A stretch of 64,000 nt of DNA from Thiothrix sp. Its GTDB lineage: Bacteria > Pseudomonadota > Gammaproteobacteria > Thiotrichales > Thiotrichaceae. Position numbers and translations under genes: made by a program. The stretch spans positions 1 through 64,000 of the forward strand of contig JAGRJD010000014.1 in NCBI GenBank assembly GCA_020442915.1, given 5' to 3'. Below the pieces are notes generated by a model. That model made no database searches. It was given only the letters and a program-made list of their open reading frames with translations, and had not been told where the DNA came from. Positions 18,360 through 28,013 of this stretch are shown here, piece by piece; position 1 is the first letter of the stretch; the number at the start of each line of letters is the position of its first letter.

Positions 18360-18932
18360 TTACAGCAGGGGTTTCAGCACCTTGTCGATAGCCTCACGCG
18401 CACGGAAAATCCGTGAGCGTACCGTCCCGATAGGACAATCCATTGTCACTGCAATTTCTTCGTAGCTCATCCCTTCCAGTTCGCGTAATACAATCGCAGT
18501 ACGCAGATCGTCCGGCAGTGATTCAATGGCATTGTTCACTACCGCATGAATTTCTTCTGTCAGCAGCTCATGCTCAGGTGTACCATTTTCCTTTAGAGCC
18601 GAGTCGCCGCCATATTGTTCCGCTTCCTCGGCATCAATATCCGTGAGTGGTGCACGCCGCCCCTGCGACACCAGATGGTTTTTGGCGGTATTGATGCCGA
18701 TACGGTAAAGCCAGGTATAAAAGGCCGAATCCCCACGGAAATTCTTCAACCCCCGGTAAGCCTTGATAAAGGCTTCCTGCGCGACATCCTGAGCCATGTC
18801 ATAGTCATGCACATAGCGCATGATCAGGTTCAGCACCTTGTGCTGGTACTTCAGTACCAGAATGTCAAAAGCCTTTTTTTCACCCGCCTGGACACGTTTG
18901 ACCAGTTCCAGGTCCGTTTGGTTCTCGCCCAT
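18360..18932 (-). CDS. rpoE: RNA polymerase sigma factor RpoE (AlgU)
   Basis: The 190-residue ECF sigma factor has region 2 [18 protein letters not shown] and [20 protein letters not shown], and region 4 [20 protein letters not shown]. It controls envelope stress genes and is held by Rse[12 protein letters not shown] aligns with MSEQLTDQVLV of E. coli RpoE; an in-frame ATG nine bases upstream touches the AAGGAG and is less likely. The gene is divergent from nadB, as in E. coli. Confidence 0.97.
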   Translation of the reverse strand: MGENQTDLELVKRVQAGEKKAFDILVLKYQHKVLNLIMRYVHDYDMAQDVAQEAFIKAYRGLKNFRGDSAFYTWLYRIGINTAKNHLVSQGRRAPLTDIDAEEAEQYGGDSALKENGTPEHELLTEEIHAVVNNAIESLPDDLRTAIVLRELEGMSYEEIAVTMDCPIGTVRSRIFRAREAIDKVLKPLL

Positions 18933-19058
18933 CCGGGCCATACTCCTTGCAACGAAGTTTTTGAATCAGGTATTCCCGCAACCGGTGTATGCTACAGGGT
19001 GTGCGCCAATAATAGAACATGCGCCCAGGCATTTCACAATCACAGGAGCGGATGGAAA

Positions 19059-20669
19059 ATGCATGATGTACTGATCATTGGCAGCGGAGCAGCCGGACTG
19101 AGTCTGGCCCTGAGCCTGCCGCAGGATTACCGGATACTGGTACTGAGCAAGAGCGACATTCACGAAGGCAGTACGTTGTATGCCCAAGGGGGGATCTCCG
19201 CCGTACTTGGCCGGCATGACAGTATTGAGGCCCATATCAGCGACACCCTGAATGCCGGGGCCGGGTTGTGCGACCCGGAAGCGGTGCGTTTCACGGTGGA
19301 AAACGGTGCCGCCGCCGTCAACTGGCTGCTGGAATCCGGTGTCAACTTCACCCGTGAAACCGGCGATGGCCTGGCCCCTCTGCACCTGACCCGCGAGGGG
19401 GGGCACAGTCACCGCCGCATTGCCCACGCTGCCGATGCCACCGGGCGTGAAATTGAAACCACACTGGTTGAGCAGGCCCGGGCCCGCTCCAACATCACCC
19501 TGCTGGAAAACCACATCGCCATCGACCTGATCACAACCCGCAAGCTGGGCCAGAATCAGGGCCATGGCAGCAATCGCTGCGTCGGGGCCTACATTCTGGA
19601 CCGGAACCGGAACCATATCCTGACCCTGCGGGCCCGCTTCACGATCCTGGCGACCGGCGGGGCCAGCAAGGCCTACCTTTATACCAGCAATCCGGACGGA
19701 GCCAGCGGGGACGGTATCGCCATGGCCTGGCGCGCGGGCTGCCGGGTGGCCAACATGGAGTTCATGCAGTTTCACCCCACCTGCCTCTACCATCCGCATG
19801 CCAAATCCAGCCTGATCACCGAAGCTGTGCGCGGCGAAGGCGGGCACCTGCTGCTGCCGGATGGCGAACGCTTCATGCCGCGTTTTGACCCCCGCGCAGA
19901 ACTGGCACCGCGTGACATTGTGGCACGTGCCATCGACCACGAGATGAAGCGCCTGGGAGCGGACTGCCTGTATCTGGACATCAGTCACAAGCCGCGTGAC
20001 TTCATCCTGTCCCACTTCCCGAATGTCTATGCCACCTGCCTGGAATTCGGCTATGACATGACCAAGGAACCCATTCCCGTGGTCCCGGCAGCGCACTACA
20101 CCTGTGGCGGTGTCATGACCAACCCGCAGGCCCAGACGGATGTCGATGCCCTGTACTGTATCGGGGAAACCGCCTATACCGGCCTGCACGGTGCCAACCG
20201 CATGGCCAGCAACTCGCTGCTGGAATGCATTGTCTACGGGAAGGCAGCAGCAGAAGACATCATCCGGCGCCGGGATGAAGCCGCTCCGGTCATCAGCATC
20301 CCGGCCTGGGACGAAAGCCGGGTCACGGACTCGGACGAGCATGTGGTGATCACCCACAACTGGGACGAAATCCGGCGCTTCATGTGGGACTACGTCGGCA
20401 TTGTGCGCACCACCAAACGCCTGGAGCGGGCCCATCACCGGATTGAACTGCTGCTGCGTGAAATTGACGACTACTATTCCAATTTCCGGGTCAGCAGCGA
20501 CTTGGTGGAACTGCGCAACCTCTCGCTGGTAGCCTGGCTCATTATTCGCTCGGCCCTGGCCCGCAAGGAAAGCCGGGGACTGCATTACACCCTCGACTAC
20601 CCGGAACCCAGACCGGAACTGGCCAAGCCGACCATTATCGACCCGTTAAGCCGTTACCTGCCATATTAA
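19059..20669 (+). CDS. nadB: L-aspartate oxidase
   Basis: The 536-residue flavoprotein makes iminoaspartate for quinolinate and NAD synthesis. The FAD motif is [13 protein letters not shown] at the N-terminus; [38 protein letters not shown] and AAHYTCGGV are diagnostic. The start ATG 19059 follows AGGAG; the long frame back to 18615 is an extension through rpoE and is rejected. It is divergent from rpoE with 126 bases between. Confidence 0.97.
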   Translation: MHDVLIIGSGAAGLSLALSLPQDYRILVLSKSDIHEGSTLYAQGGISAVLGRHDSIEAHISDTLNAGAGLCDPEAVRFTVENGAAAVNWLLESGVNFTRETGDGLAPLHLTREGGHSHRRIAHAADATGREIETTLVEQARARSNITLLENHIAIDLITTRKLGQNQGHGSNRCVGAYILDRNRNHILTLRARFTILATGGASKAYLYTSNPDGASGDGIAMAWRAGCRVANMEFMQFHPTCLYHPHAKSSLITEAVRGEGGHLLLPDGERFMPRFDPRAELAPRDIVARAIDHEMKRLGADCLYLDISHKPRDFILSHFPNVYATCLEFGYDMTKEPIPVVPAAHYTCGGVMTNPQAQTDVDALYCIGETAYTGLHGANRMASNSLLECIVYGKAAAEDIIRRRDEAAPVISIPAWDESRVTDSDEHVVITHNWDEIRRFMWDYVGIVRTTKRLERAHHRIELLLREIDDYYSNFRVSSDLVELRNLSLVAWLIIRSALARKESRGLHYTLDYPEPRPELAKPTIIDPLSRYLPY

Positions 20670-20715
20670 AACGTATTAAAAACACGCCAAAAGCACGGAT
20701 TTCCGGCACGGACGG

Positions 20716-21147
20716 CTACGATCCCGGCGTGGTATCACAAACCGGCGGCAGGTTGCAACCACAGGCATCCCTGCGCCCGACCCACTGCCCACCCGGACAG
20801 GACAAGCCGCCGGCGGGAGGCGAGAACTTCGGACAGGTTTCGGGTGCCCGCCGGCACGTCAGCACACACTCACCGCGCATCAGTGCCCACTCTTCACACA
20901 CCGTGCCATTGGGCAGGGTGCAGAGCCCGTACTCACCCCTGCCATCCGGCGGGCTGACAATGCGCAGCTTGCCGCCCTGCCGGATGCAATTGGTCGAAGC
21001 CGGGTTGGCCAGGCCGACGACCGGCGTTGCCCTGCCCTCACCGGCAGCATCGGCTCTGCCCTTCCCGGTGGAGCCACTGCTGCAGGCACCCAGCAACAAA
21101 GCCAATACCACACCCGCCAGACACCATCCCCATTTTTTTTCGCGCAT
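20716..21147 (-). CDS. DUF333-type lipoprotein
   Basis: The 143-residue protein has a lipobox LLGACSS (Cys near 22), so it should be lipidated at the outer or inner membrane. NPASTNCIRQGGKLRI followed by LCTLPNGTVCEEWALMRGEC is the DUF333 (HslJ/YoaF-like) signature. The C-terminal third adds a Cys-rich segment (CRRAPETCPKF to CGCNLPPVC) resembling small Kazal/Kunitz-type disulfide modules; whether it inhibits anything is unknown. GGGAGA precedes the start. It converges on nadB. Confidence 0.82.
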   Translation of the reverse strand: MREKKWGWCLAGVVLALLLGACSSGSTGKGRADAAGEGRATPVVGLANPASTNCIRQGGKLRIVSPPDGRGEYGLCTLPNGTVCEEWALMRGECVLTCRRAPETCPKFSPPAGGLSCPGGQWVGRRDACGCNLPPVCDTTPGS

Positions 21148-21407
21148 GCTGTCTCCCTTTTCTCTGCTTATTCAACAACCAATCCGCACTGTAACCGGTT
21201 TCAGACCTGCCATCCAACCCGGTAATCCGCCCGCCAGAACCGGGGAAACTTGTTGGCCCGTTCCGAAACACTCCAGACTGGAACGTAAAAAATAAAGGCA
21301 TCAACAGGACTGAAATCCGGTCCGATATGCCATCAAGATGGACTCAGGGAAAAATTGCAGCTGACAACTGCAGAAAAAACTTATGGCATCAAACCAAGGA
21401 GATACAC

Positions 21408-23024
21408 ATGCCCTATCCTGTTTCCGCGTTCACGCAAGGACGCAACGGACCCACGTCCAGCCAGAATCCGTTTTCAAACGGCCTCAACAACCAGCAGAGT
21501 GCCCGTGGCTACCGCCAGGGGACTGCCAATCAAAACCCGAACCTGCCGGGACTCGGCGGCCAGCAGAACAACAACCTGTCCGCCCTGATCAGCCTGCTGC
21601 AGCAACTGCTGCAATTATTGCAGGGCAACGGTTCCGGCAGTTCCGCCCTGGGGAACGGCAGCAATAACAACAGTCTCAGCAATACCGACCCGGACAGCAA
21701 CACCGGTACCACACCGGCACCCACGCCAACACCGGCACCCGCCCCGCTCAATACGAGTTTCACCCCGGCACCCGGCGGAAGCGCCACCCCTGGAACAGGG
21801 GTATTAGCCGCGCGTTACGACAATGCCACCACCCCGGTGAATACGCCGGTCACGCTTGACGTGCTGGCCAATGATCCGGCCACCAACGCCGATACCCGGC
21901 TGACCGATTTCATCCAGCCCCGGAACGGCAGCTTGGCCATCGTCGACAACAAACTGGTCTACACCCCGAATCCGGGTTTCCAGGGCCATGAAAACACCAG
22001 CTACCGGACCAGTGACGGTAATCAGGCCAATGTCGGCATCGCAGTAGGTGATGTCTCCAATATCCCGGCACCGGCCCCTGTCGGCAGCGGCTCCGGAAAC
22101 GGGACAGCCAACGGGGACTATGCTTACACCATCACAGGCACACCCGTCAGCATTGACATACTGGCCAATGACTTCAATGCCAATAACGACCTGCAGATAC
22201 AGAACGTCACCCAGCCGCAGAACGGTACCGTGACCCAGAATGGCAACCAGCTGGTCTACACCCCGAACCCCGGCTTTCAGGGCTGGGATCAATTCAGTTA
22301 TGACACCGGAACCGGTACGGGAACCGTTGGTGTCAATGTCGAGTCCCCGCATCCCAGTGCGGATTTCGCCATTACCGACCTCAATACCCCGGTAACGATT
22401 GATGTGCTGGCCAATGATGTCGGTGCCGGTGCAGAAGGCGTCACCCGCTTCACCCAGGGGCAGTATGGCAGTGTGACCCAGAACGGCAGCCAGCTGACAT
22501 ACACGCCGGATGCGGGATTTGAGGGTCCGGACACCTTCTCGTATCAAGGAGCAGGAGGCAACACCACTGTGGTACAGGTCAGTACCGGTAATCCCGGTCC
22601 CGGTGTCGGTCCGGTCCCGCTTCCGACCCCGGCGCCCCAGCCCTTCGGTACACCGGCACCTGCCCAGAATGCCGTTCAGGACCGGGGCATCACCCCGCTG
22701 GATACGCCGATACGGATTGACGTGCTGCGTAATGACTATGATCCGGCCAATGGCCGTATTGAGAGCTTCTCCCTGCCACAGAACGGTACCGTGACCCAGG
22801 ATGGCAACAGTTTCGTCTATACCCCGAATGCCGGTTTTCAGGGGCATGACAGCTTTTCCTATGCCCGTGAAGATGGAGGCAAAACATCTGTTCAAGTAAC
22901 CGTCGGTGACCCGTTCGCCAATTCAGGACCGGGAACACCCGGTACCGTACCCGGTGATCCGGGACCAGCCCCGGTACCCATGCAGGTGCTTCCCGTCCCG
23001 CCGGTGAACAGGCCTTTCAGCTGA
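21408..23024 (+). CDS. Protein with four Ig-like (Big_9/cadherin-like) repeats
   Basis: The 538-residue acidic protein has a clear start (AAGGAGATACACATG). An Asn/Gln/Gly-rich low-complexity head (1-100) with a Leu/Gln stretch LLQQLLQLLQ precedes a Pro/Thr linker, then four copies of a module of about 75 residues at about 136-215, 238-311, 318-392 and 426-500. Each copy contains (I/L)DVLxND, QNGTVTQ and YTPNPGFQGxDxFSY. Such modules occur in surface adhesins and exported repeat proteins. No signal peptide, RTX repeat or membrane anchor is visible, so how or whether it leaves the cell is unclear. It stands alone. Confidence 0.8.
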   Translation: MPYPVSAFTQGRNGPTSSQNPFSNGLNNQQSARGYRQGTANQNPNLPGLGGQQNNNLSALISLLQQLLQLLQGNGSGSSALGNGSNNNSLSNTDPDSNTGTTPAPTPTPAPAPLNTSFTPAPGGSATPGTGVLAARYDNATTPVNTPVTLDVLANDPATNADTRLTDFIQPRNGSLAIVDNKLVYTPNPGFQGHENTSYRTSDGNQANVGIAVGDVSNIPAPAPVGSGSGNGTANGDYAYTITGTPVSIDILANDFNANNDLQIQNVTQPQNGTVTQNGNQLVYTPNPGFQGWDQFSYDTGTGTGTVGVNVESPHPSADFAITDLNTPVTIDVLANDVGAGAEGVTRFTQGQYGSVTQNGSQLTYTPDAGFEGPDTFSYQGAGGNTTVVQVSTGNPGPGVGPVPLPTPAPQPFGTPAPAQNAVQDRGITPLDTPIRIDVLRNDYDPANGRIESFSLPQNGTVTQDGNSFVYTPNAGFQGHDSFSYAREDGGKTSVQVTVGDPFANSGPGTPGTVPGDPGPAPVPMQVLPVPPVNRPFS

Positions 23025-23033
23025 TCCGGCAAT

Positions 23034-23060
23034 CCCGGCAGGTCAATCCGGCCTGCCGGG
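23034..23060. terminator. Bidirectional hairpin between convergent genes
   Basis: CCCGGCAGG and CCTGCCGGG form a perfect 9-bp stem around a 9-base loop, placed between the converging ends of the Ig-like gene (23024) and ychF (23063). No long T-run follows on either strand. Confidence 0.7.
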
Positions 23061-23062
23061 CA

Positions 23063-24154
23063 TCAAACATTAAAGCGGAAGTGCACGACATCCCCTTCCT
23101 GCAGGGTATAGTCCTTGCCTTCCAGACGCCATTTGCCGGCATCCTTGGCACCCTGCTCCCCCCGACAGGCGATGAAATCAGCATAAGCAATCACTTCAGC
23201 GCGGATGAAACCACGCTCGAAGTCGGTATGAATGCGCCCGGCACCCTGCGGGGCGGTTGCTCCCCGGTTCACGGTCCAGGCCCGTACCTCCTTGACCCCG
23301 GCGGTAAAGAAAGTCTGCAGTCCCAGCAATTCATAGCCGGCCCGGATCACCCGGTTCAGGCCCGGCTCATCCAGCCCCATGCTCTCCAGAAATTCGGCCT
23401 GATCCGCCTCTTCCAGCTGGGACAGCTCTTCTTCCATGGCCGCACACACCGGCACCACCTGAGCGCCTTCACGCCCGGCCAGCATCCTGACCTGATCCAG
23501 ATAGGGGTTGTCGGTAAAGCCGTCTTCATTGACATTGGCGATAAACAGCAGCGGCTTGATGGTGATCAGGTGCAGCTCCCGGATCAGCCTGCGCTCCTCC
23601 TCCGTCATCTCCAGTGAGCGGGCTGAATAACCCGCTGCCAGATGGTCATTCAGGCGCTCCACCACGGCTTTCTGGGCCAGTACCGCCTTGTCACCGGACT
23701 TTGAATTTTTGGTCAGGCGCTGCAAGGCACGTTCGACGGTATCAATGTCCGCCAGCACCAGCTCGGTATTGATGATTTCGATATCATGCACCGGATCAAT
23801 CCGGCCCGCCACATGCACAATATCGTCATTTTCGAAACAGCGTACCACCTGGGCAATCGCATCGGTTTCCCGGATGTGGGCCAGAAACTTGTTGCCAAGT
23901 CCCTCGCCCTTGGAAGCCCCGGCCACCAGTCCGGCAATATCGACAAACTCCATGGTGGTGGGCAGGATACGCTCGGGGTTCACGATTTCCGCCAGTGCAG
24001 CCAGACGCAGGTCCGGTACCGGTACGACCCCGACATTCGGCTCAATGGTACAGAACGGGTAATTCGCGGCCTCAATGCCGGCTTTGGTCAGGGCATTAAA
24101 CAGGGTGGATTTGCCCACATTCGGCAATCCCACAATCCCACACTTGAATCCCAT
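23063..24154 (-). CDS. ychF: Redox-regulated ATPase YchF (Obg-family)
   Basis: The 363-residue protein has G1 [14 protein letters not shown] at 8-21, the YchF hallmark [12 protein letters not shown], and a C-terminal TGS domain ([17 protein letters not shown]). YchF (OLA1) prefers ATP to GTP and is linked to ribosome and stress responses. It is the last gene of prs-rplY-pth-ychF, six bases after pth. Confidence 0.97.
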   Translation of the reverse strand: MGFKCGIVGLPNVGKSTLFNALTKAGIEAANYPFCTIEPNVGVVPVPDLRLAALAEIVNPERILPTTMEFVDIAGLVAGASKGEGLGNKFLAHIRETDAIAQVVRCFENDDIVHVAGRIDPVHDIEIINTELVLADIDTVERALQRLTKNSKSGDKAVLAQKAVVERLNDHLAAGYSARSLEMTEEERRLIRELHLITIKPLLFIANVNEDGFTDNPYLDQVRMLAGREGAQVVPVCAAMEEELSQLEEADQAEFLESMGLDEPGLNRVIRAGYELLGLQTFFTAGVKEVRAWTVNRGATAPQGAGRIHTDFERGFIRAEVIAYADFIACRGEQGAKDAGKWRLEGKDYTLQEGDVVHFRFNV

Positions 24155-24160
24155 TGGCGC

Positions 24161-24739
24161 TTACCTTTTACGATGCAGTTCATTCATGGCTTTCGGCATT
24201 TCCCTCGTCACCAGCTGGCCAGCCAGATCGGCAGCACATCCAATGGCCTGCAGAATGGCCATTTCTTCATCCCGTGACGGCGGAGACAGCACATAGCCGA
24301 CCACGGCATCACGGTCTCCCGGATGGCCGATGCCCAGCCGCAAGCGCCAGTAATCCGGTCCCAGGTGTGCATGCAGGTCACGCAGTCCGTTGTGGCCACC
24401 ATGCCCGCCGCCCTGCTTGAGCCGGACATCCCCGACACTCAGGTCAAGTTCGTCATGGACAACCAGCACAGCCTGCGGGGGAATGCGGAAGAAATCGCAC
24501 AGCTGACGCACGGACAGGCCACTGCGGTTCATGAAAGTCATGGGCTTGAGCAGCCAGACCGATTCCCCTGCGATGCTGATTTTGCAGACCGCACCGGAGC
24601 AACGCTTTTCGGGCGCAAACTGCCCCTGATACCGCCTGGCCAGCTCATCCACAAACCAGAACCCGGCATTATGCCGGGTTCTGTCGTATTTTGAGCCAGG
24701 ATTCCCCAGACCTGCAATCAGACGGATGGCGGCTGTCAC
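24161..24739 (-). CDS. pth: Peptidyl-tRNA hydrolase
   Basis: The 192-residue enzyme recycles peptidyl-tRNA. Catalytic residues are seen in AGLGNPGSKYDRTRHNAGFW (His), MTFMNRSG (Asn), VHDELDL (Asp) and GGGHGGHNGL (Asn/His). The start is GTG at 24739 with GGGA upstream; no ATG exists near the family's N-terminus. It lies 18 bases after rplY. Confidence 0.96.
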   Translation of the reverse strand: MTAAIRLIAGLGNPGSKYDRTRHNAGFWFVDELARRYQGQFAPEKRCSGAVCKISIAGESVWLLKPMTFMNRSGLSVRQLCDFFRIPPQAVLVVHDELDLSVGDVRLKQGGGHGGHNGLRDLHAHLGPDYWRLRLGIGHPGDRDAVVGYVLSPPSRDEEMAILQAIGCAADLAGQLVTREMPKAMNELHRKR

Positions 24740-24757
24740 TGGAAATCCCGGTCAGAC

Positions 24758-25330
24758 TCAGTGCACGGTGGCAATGGCCTGATTGTGGTCCTCACCCAGC
24801 GCCAGCTCCGGCAGACTCACACCCGCCGGCAGCTTGATATCGGACAGGTGCACAATCTGGCCTTTTTCGACATGGCCCATATCCACCTCGATATACTCCG
24901 GCAGATCCCGGGGCAGGCAGGCAACCAGAACATCACTCATGACATGGTCAATGGAACCGCCCTGGGTCTTGACAGCCACCGAGTTGGCTTCGTTGATGAA
25001 ATGCAGCGGCACATGAACATGCAAAAGTTCATCTTCCTTCACCCGTTGCAGGTCAGCGTGCATGATGAAAGGCCGGGACGGATGACGTTGCAGATCACGC
25101 AGAATCACACGCTCACGGGTACCATTCAGCTCCAGCGTGATCAGCTGGGAATAAAAAGCCTCTTCCTGCAGATTGCGCTGCAGCTCGTTGTGCTTCAGGG
25201 TCAGGGCGACAGGATCCCTGCCGGCACCGTACAGAATCGCCGGAACACCGTTGGTGCGGCGCAGGCGGCGGCTCGCACCCTTGCCCTGCTGCTCGCGCAG
25301 TGCCGCGCTCAAAACATATTGCTTAGCCAT
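24758..25330 (-). CDS. rplY: 50S ribosomal protein L25, CTC (general stress) form
   Basis: The 190-residue, two-domain form has an N-terminal L25 5S-rRNA-binding domain (GKGASRRLRRTNGVPAILYG) and a C-terminal TL5/CTC beta domain ending near the C-terminus. E. coli has only the first domain; Pseudomonas-type genomes have this long form. GGGAGA lies upstream. It sits between prs (59 bases) and pth. Confidence 0.96.
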   Translation of the reverse strand: MAKQYVLSAALREQQGKGASRRLRRTNGVPAILYGAGRDPVALTLKHNELQRNLQEEAFYSQLITLELNGTRERVILRDLQRHPSRPFIMHADLQRVKEDELLHVHVPLHFINEANSVAVKTQGGSIDHVMSDVLVACLPRDLPEYIEVDMGHVEKGQIVHLSDIKLPAGVSLPELALGEDHNQAIATVH

Positions 25331-25389
25331 TATTCACATATCTCCCGATAATAAAATCCCGTCCGTTCCGCGACCAGAACAAACGGGCA

Positions 25390-26352
25390 TCAAATGTCAG
25401 CCTCCTGAAACAGGGAGCTGACGGAATTTTCCTGATTGATCCGCAGGATGGTCTTGGCCAGTATGCCTGCGATCGACAACTGACGAATGTTGGCACACTC
25501 CCGTGCCTCTTCAGTCAGCGGAATGGTATCGGTCACTACCACCTCATCCAGCTCCGAATCACCAATGTTTTCCAGCGCCTTGCCGGAAAAGACCGGGTGG
25601 GTGGCATAGGCCGAGACACTGAGGGCACCCTTGGCTTTCAGGGCCGAAGCCGCACTGCACAGGGTTCCACCGGTATCAATGAGGTCATCGATCAGGATGC
25701 AGTGTCGTTCCTCCACCGACCCGATGATATTCATGACCTCGGCCTTGTTCGGCTCGGGACGGCGCTTGTCGATAATCGCCATGTCATTGATGCCAAGCGC
25801 TTTGGCCAGCGCCCGTGCCCGCACCACGCCCCCGACATCCGGCGAAACCACCACCAGATTATCGAGTTTGCGTGCAAGAATGTCGGCATACAACACGCCG
25901 GAGGCATAGATATTGTCTACCGGCATGTCAAAAAAGCCCTGCACCTGCTCGGCATGCAGATCAATGGTCAGCACCCGGTCGACATGGGCGGCTGCCACCA
26001 GATCAGCCACCAGCTTGGCGGTGATGGGCACGCGCTGGGAGCGTACCCGCCGGTCCTGGCGTGCATAACCATAATAGGGGATAACCGCCGTGATGCGCCC
26101 GGCGGAAGCCCGGTACAATGCATCCGAAATGGTCAGCAACTCCATCAGGTTTTCACTGGCCGGCGGGCAGGTTGACTGGACGATAAACACGTCACGACCA
26201 CGCACGTTCTCAAGAATCTCGACATGCGCTTCACCATCACTGAAGCGTTCTGCCTTGAGTTTTCCGAGGGGGATGCCAAGATGGTCGACGATCATTCCAG
26301 CGAGTTCAGGGGTTGCATTACCCGCAAACACCATCATTCTGTCGTCAGACAT
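25390..26352 (-). CDS. prs: Ribose-phosphate pyrophosphokinase
   Basis: The 320-residue enzyme makes PRPP from ribose 5-phosphate and ATP. Signatures are [20 protein letters not shown], the [12 protein letters not shown] metal site, [13 protein letters not shown], and the PRPP loop [10 protein letters not shown]. It follows the tRNA-Gln gene by 20 bases, keeping the ispE-tRNA-prs order known from Pseudomonas and relatives, and is probably on one transcript with it. Confidence 0.98.
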   Translation of the reverse strand: MSDDRMMVFAGNATPELAGMIVDHLGIPLGKLKAERFSDGEAHVEILENVRGRDVFIVQSTCPPASENLMELLTISDALYRASAGRITAVIPYYGYARQDRRVRSQRVPITAKLVADLVAAAHVDRVLTIDLHAEQVQGFFDMPVDNIYASGVLYADILARKLDNLVVVSPDVGGVVRARALAKALGINDMAIIDKRRPEPNKAEVMNIIGSVEERHCILIDDLIDTGGTLCSAASALKAKGALSVSAYATHPVFSGKALENIGDSELDEVVVTDTIPLTEEARECANIRQLSIAGILAKTILRINQENSVSSLFQEADI

Positions 26353-26372
26353 GAGCAGCTCTCATGAGAGGA

Positions 26373-26447
26373 TGGCTGGGTCGGTAGGGATCGAACCTAC
26401 GAATGCCGGAATCAAAATCCGGTGCCTTACCACTTGGCGACGACCCA
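26373..26447 (-). tRNA. tRNA-Gln (anticodon TTG)
   Basis: The 75-nt cloverleaf begins TGGGTCGTCGCCAAGTGGTA and ends ACCGACCCAGCCA with encoded CCA. The acceptor arm pairs as in other tRNA-Gln genes, with an unpaired first base like E. coli glnU. The anticodon loop reads ATTTTGATT, giving TTG. The T arm is GTAGG-TTCGATC-CCTAC. It lies between ispE and prs. Confidence 0.97.
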
Positions 26448-26462
26448 ACTGAATTAAATGTT

Positions 26463-27323
26463 TCAGACACTGAAACCGGCCTGCTGGTACAAAGGTGACA
26501 CATTCATGCCTTTGGCCACAAACCCGAACCACTGCCGGGGTAGGGTCAGGAATACTGCATCGGCTTGGGCCTTGGCCTCAAAGCCGGCAAACAGACACCC
26601 CCCTGAACCTGTCATCTTTGCTTGTGCAAAACTGGACAGCCAGTCTAGTGCATGACCGACTTCCGGATATTCCATCCTGACGATGCGTTCAAATACATTC
26701 TCTGCCGCCCCGCTCAGGAAGGTCGCCATTGTGATGGGTTGGCAGTTACGTGTCAAGCCTTGGTGCCGAAAAAGTTCCGGGGTGGAAACATGGACTGCCG
26801 GGCAGATGACCAGATACCACGGACAGGGAATTTCAACCGCCGTGAGCTGCTCCCCGATCCCTTCCGCCCAAGCCGCCCGCCCCTGTACAAATACCGGTAC
26901 ATCAGCTCCGAGCTGCAGCCCCAGAGCCGCCAGTTCATCCCGGCCCAGCCCCAGTCCCCAGAGCCGGTTCAACCCCACCAGCACGGTCGCCGCATCCGAA
27001 CTTCCGCCCCCCAGACCACCGCCGGCGGGCAGGCACTTTTCCACCCGTATGTCAGCCCCCTGCCCGGTTCCGGCAGCCTGCTGCAACAACCGTGCCGCCC
27101 TTACCGCCAGATCTGCAGACTCCGGTACTGAAGCCATTCCGCCCCCACGCCGGATCACGCCATCAGGGCGCTTTGCCAGATGAATGGTGTCACCATGGTC
27201 CAGAAACTGGTACAGGGTCTGCAAGTGGTGATAGCCATCGGCCCGCCGCCCGGTGATATGCAGAAACAGGTTGAGCTTGGCCGGAGCCGGTAGCGAAAAA
27301 TGCGTCAGAAGCTGGTCTTCCAT
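26463..27323 (-). CDS. ispE: 4-diphosphocytidyl-2-C-methyl-D-erythritol kinase
   Basis: The 286-residue GHMP-family kinase of the MEP isoprenoid pathway has PAPAKLNLFLHITGRRADGYH with the catalytic Lys, PAGGGLGGGSSDAA as the phosphate loop, and MTGSGGCLFAGF near the C-terminus. The start at 27323 overlaps the 3' end of lolB by 19 bases, so translation is probably coupled. tRNA-Gln and prs follow. Confidence 0.96.
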   Translation of the reverse strand: MEDQLLTHFSLPAPAKLNLFLHITGRRADGYHHLQTLYQFLDHGDTIHLAKRPDGVIRRGGGMASVPESADLAVRAARLLQQAAGTGQGADIRVEKCLPAGGGLGGGSSDAATVLVGLNRLWGLGLGRDELAALGLQLGADVPVFVQGRAAWAEGIGEQLTAVEIPCPWYLVICPAVHVSTPELFRHQGLTRNCQPITMATFLSGAAENVFERIVRMEYPEVGHALDWLSSFAQAKMTGSGGCLFAGFEAKAQADAVFLTLPRQWFGFVAKGMNVSPLYQQAGFSV

Positions 27324-27937
27324 TCCCTGGCCACCACCCTGGCCTTGACCTGCTCGGCAGCACGTTCCAGCTGGACACGTCCCGGCAGGGCAAAGGTATC
27401 GTTACCCTTGTAGGCGGAATAAGTGATAACCCAGCCATCCTGGACCAGCTGCTCCGGACGCCCCAGCGCATCCAGCCGGACACTGGTGACAGCCTTGCCC
27501 GGCTCGGGTACGGCCCGGACCCAGTAACGCATGTTTTTAAGCGGAAACCGGAGTTTGAGCTGGCGCTGCAGCAGACGTTCGGCATCGGTGTCCTGGTACA
27601 GCCTGCCATCGGCAGCCTTGAGGGTGACTTGTGAACCCTGCTGCTGGATATGAGCCATCAGCGCCCCGGTCAGCGGATTGTTGATGTCCATCCGGTACTC
27701 ACCATTACCCTGCTGCACCCAGCTCATGCCAAAAGACCAGCTCTGCTGACGGATGCTCAGGCCCACCCGACCATCCAGGGTCCATTGGCGCATGGCGGCC
27801 AGACGCTGCTGACGCCGGACCCATTGCTGCTCGGGCGTGGCGCTGGCTACCGGAGCCGAGGTCGCCGGCATCCGGGGCTGGGTGGTACAACCCGCCACAC
27901 TGAGCAGGCACAGCAGCAAAATGCTGTTTTTTATCAT
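27305..27937 (-). CDS. lolB: Outer-membrane lipoprotein LolB
   Basis: The 210-residue protein has signal peptide and lipobox LLSVAGCTTQ, with Cys17 lipidated. LolB accepts lipoproteins from LolA and inserts them into the outer membrane. WTLDGRVGLSI, WSFGMSWVQQGNGEYRMDINNPLTG and YWVRAVPEPG match the family, and the length is normal. It is followed directly by ispE and preceded by the TPR protein, as in Pseudomonas. Confidence 0.94.
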   Translation of the reverse strand: MIKNSILLLCLLSVAGCTTQPRMPATSAPVASATPEQQWVRRQQRLAAMRQWTLDGRVGLSIRQQSWSFGMSWVQQGNGEYRMDINNPLTGALMAHIQQQGSQVTLKAADGRLYQDTDAERLLQRQLKLRFPLKNMRYWVRAVPEPGKAVTSVRLDALGRPEQLVQDGWVITYSAYKGNDTFALPGRVQLERAAEQVKARVVAREWKTSF

Positions 27938-28013
27938 GCAGAAACATCCCTTTTATCAAGCAGGCAGCCCGTCAGACGGGCTGCAGATCACACATCAGTC
28001 ACTACGACACGGG

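Noticed and set aside
18615-19058. N-terminal extension of nadB
   Set aside because: It runs antisense through rpoE; the family start [10 protein letters not shown] has its own Shine-Dalgarno at 19059.
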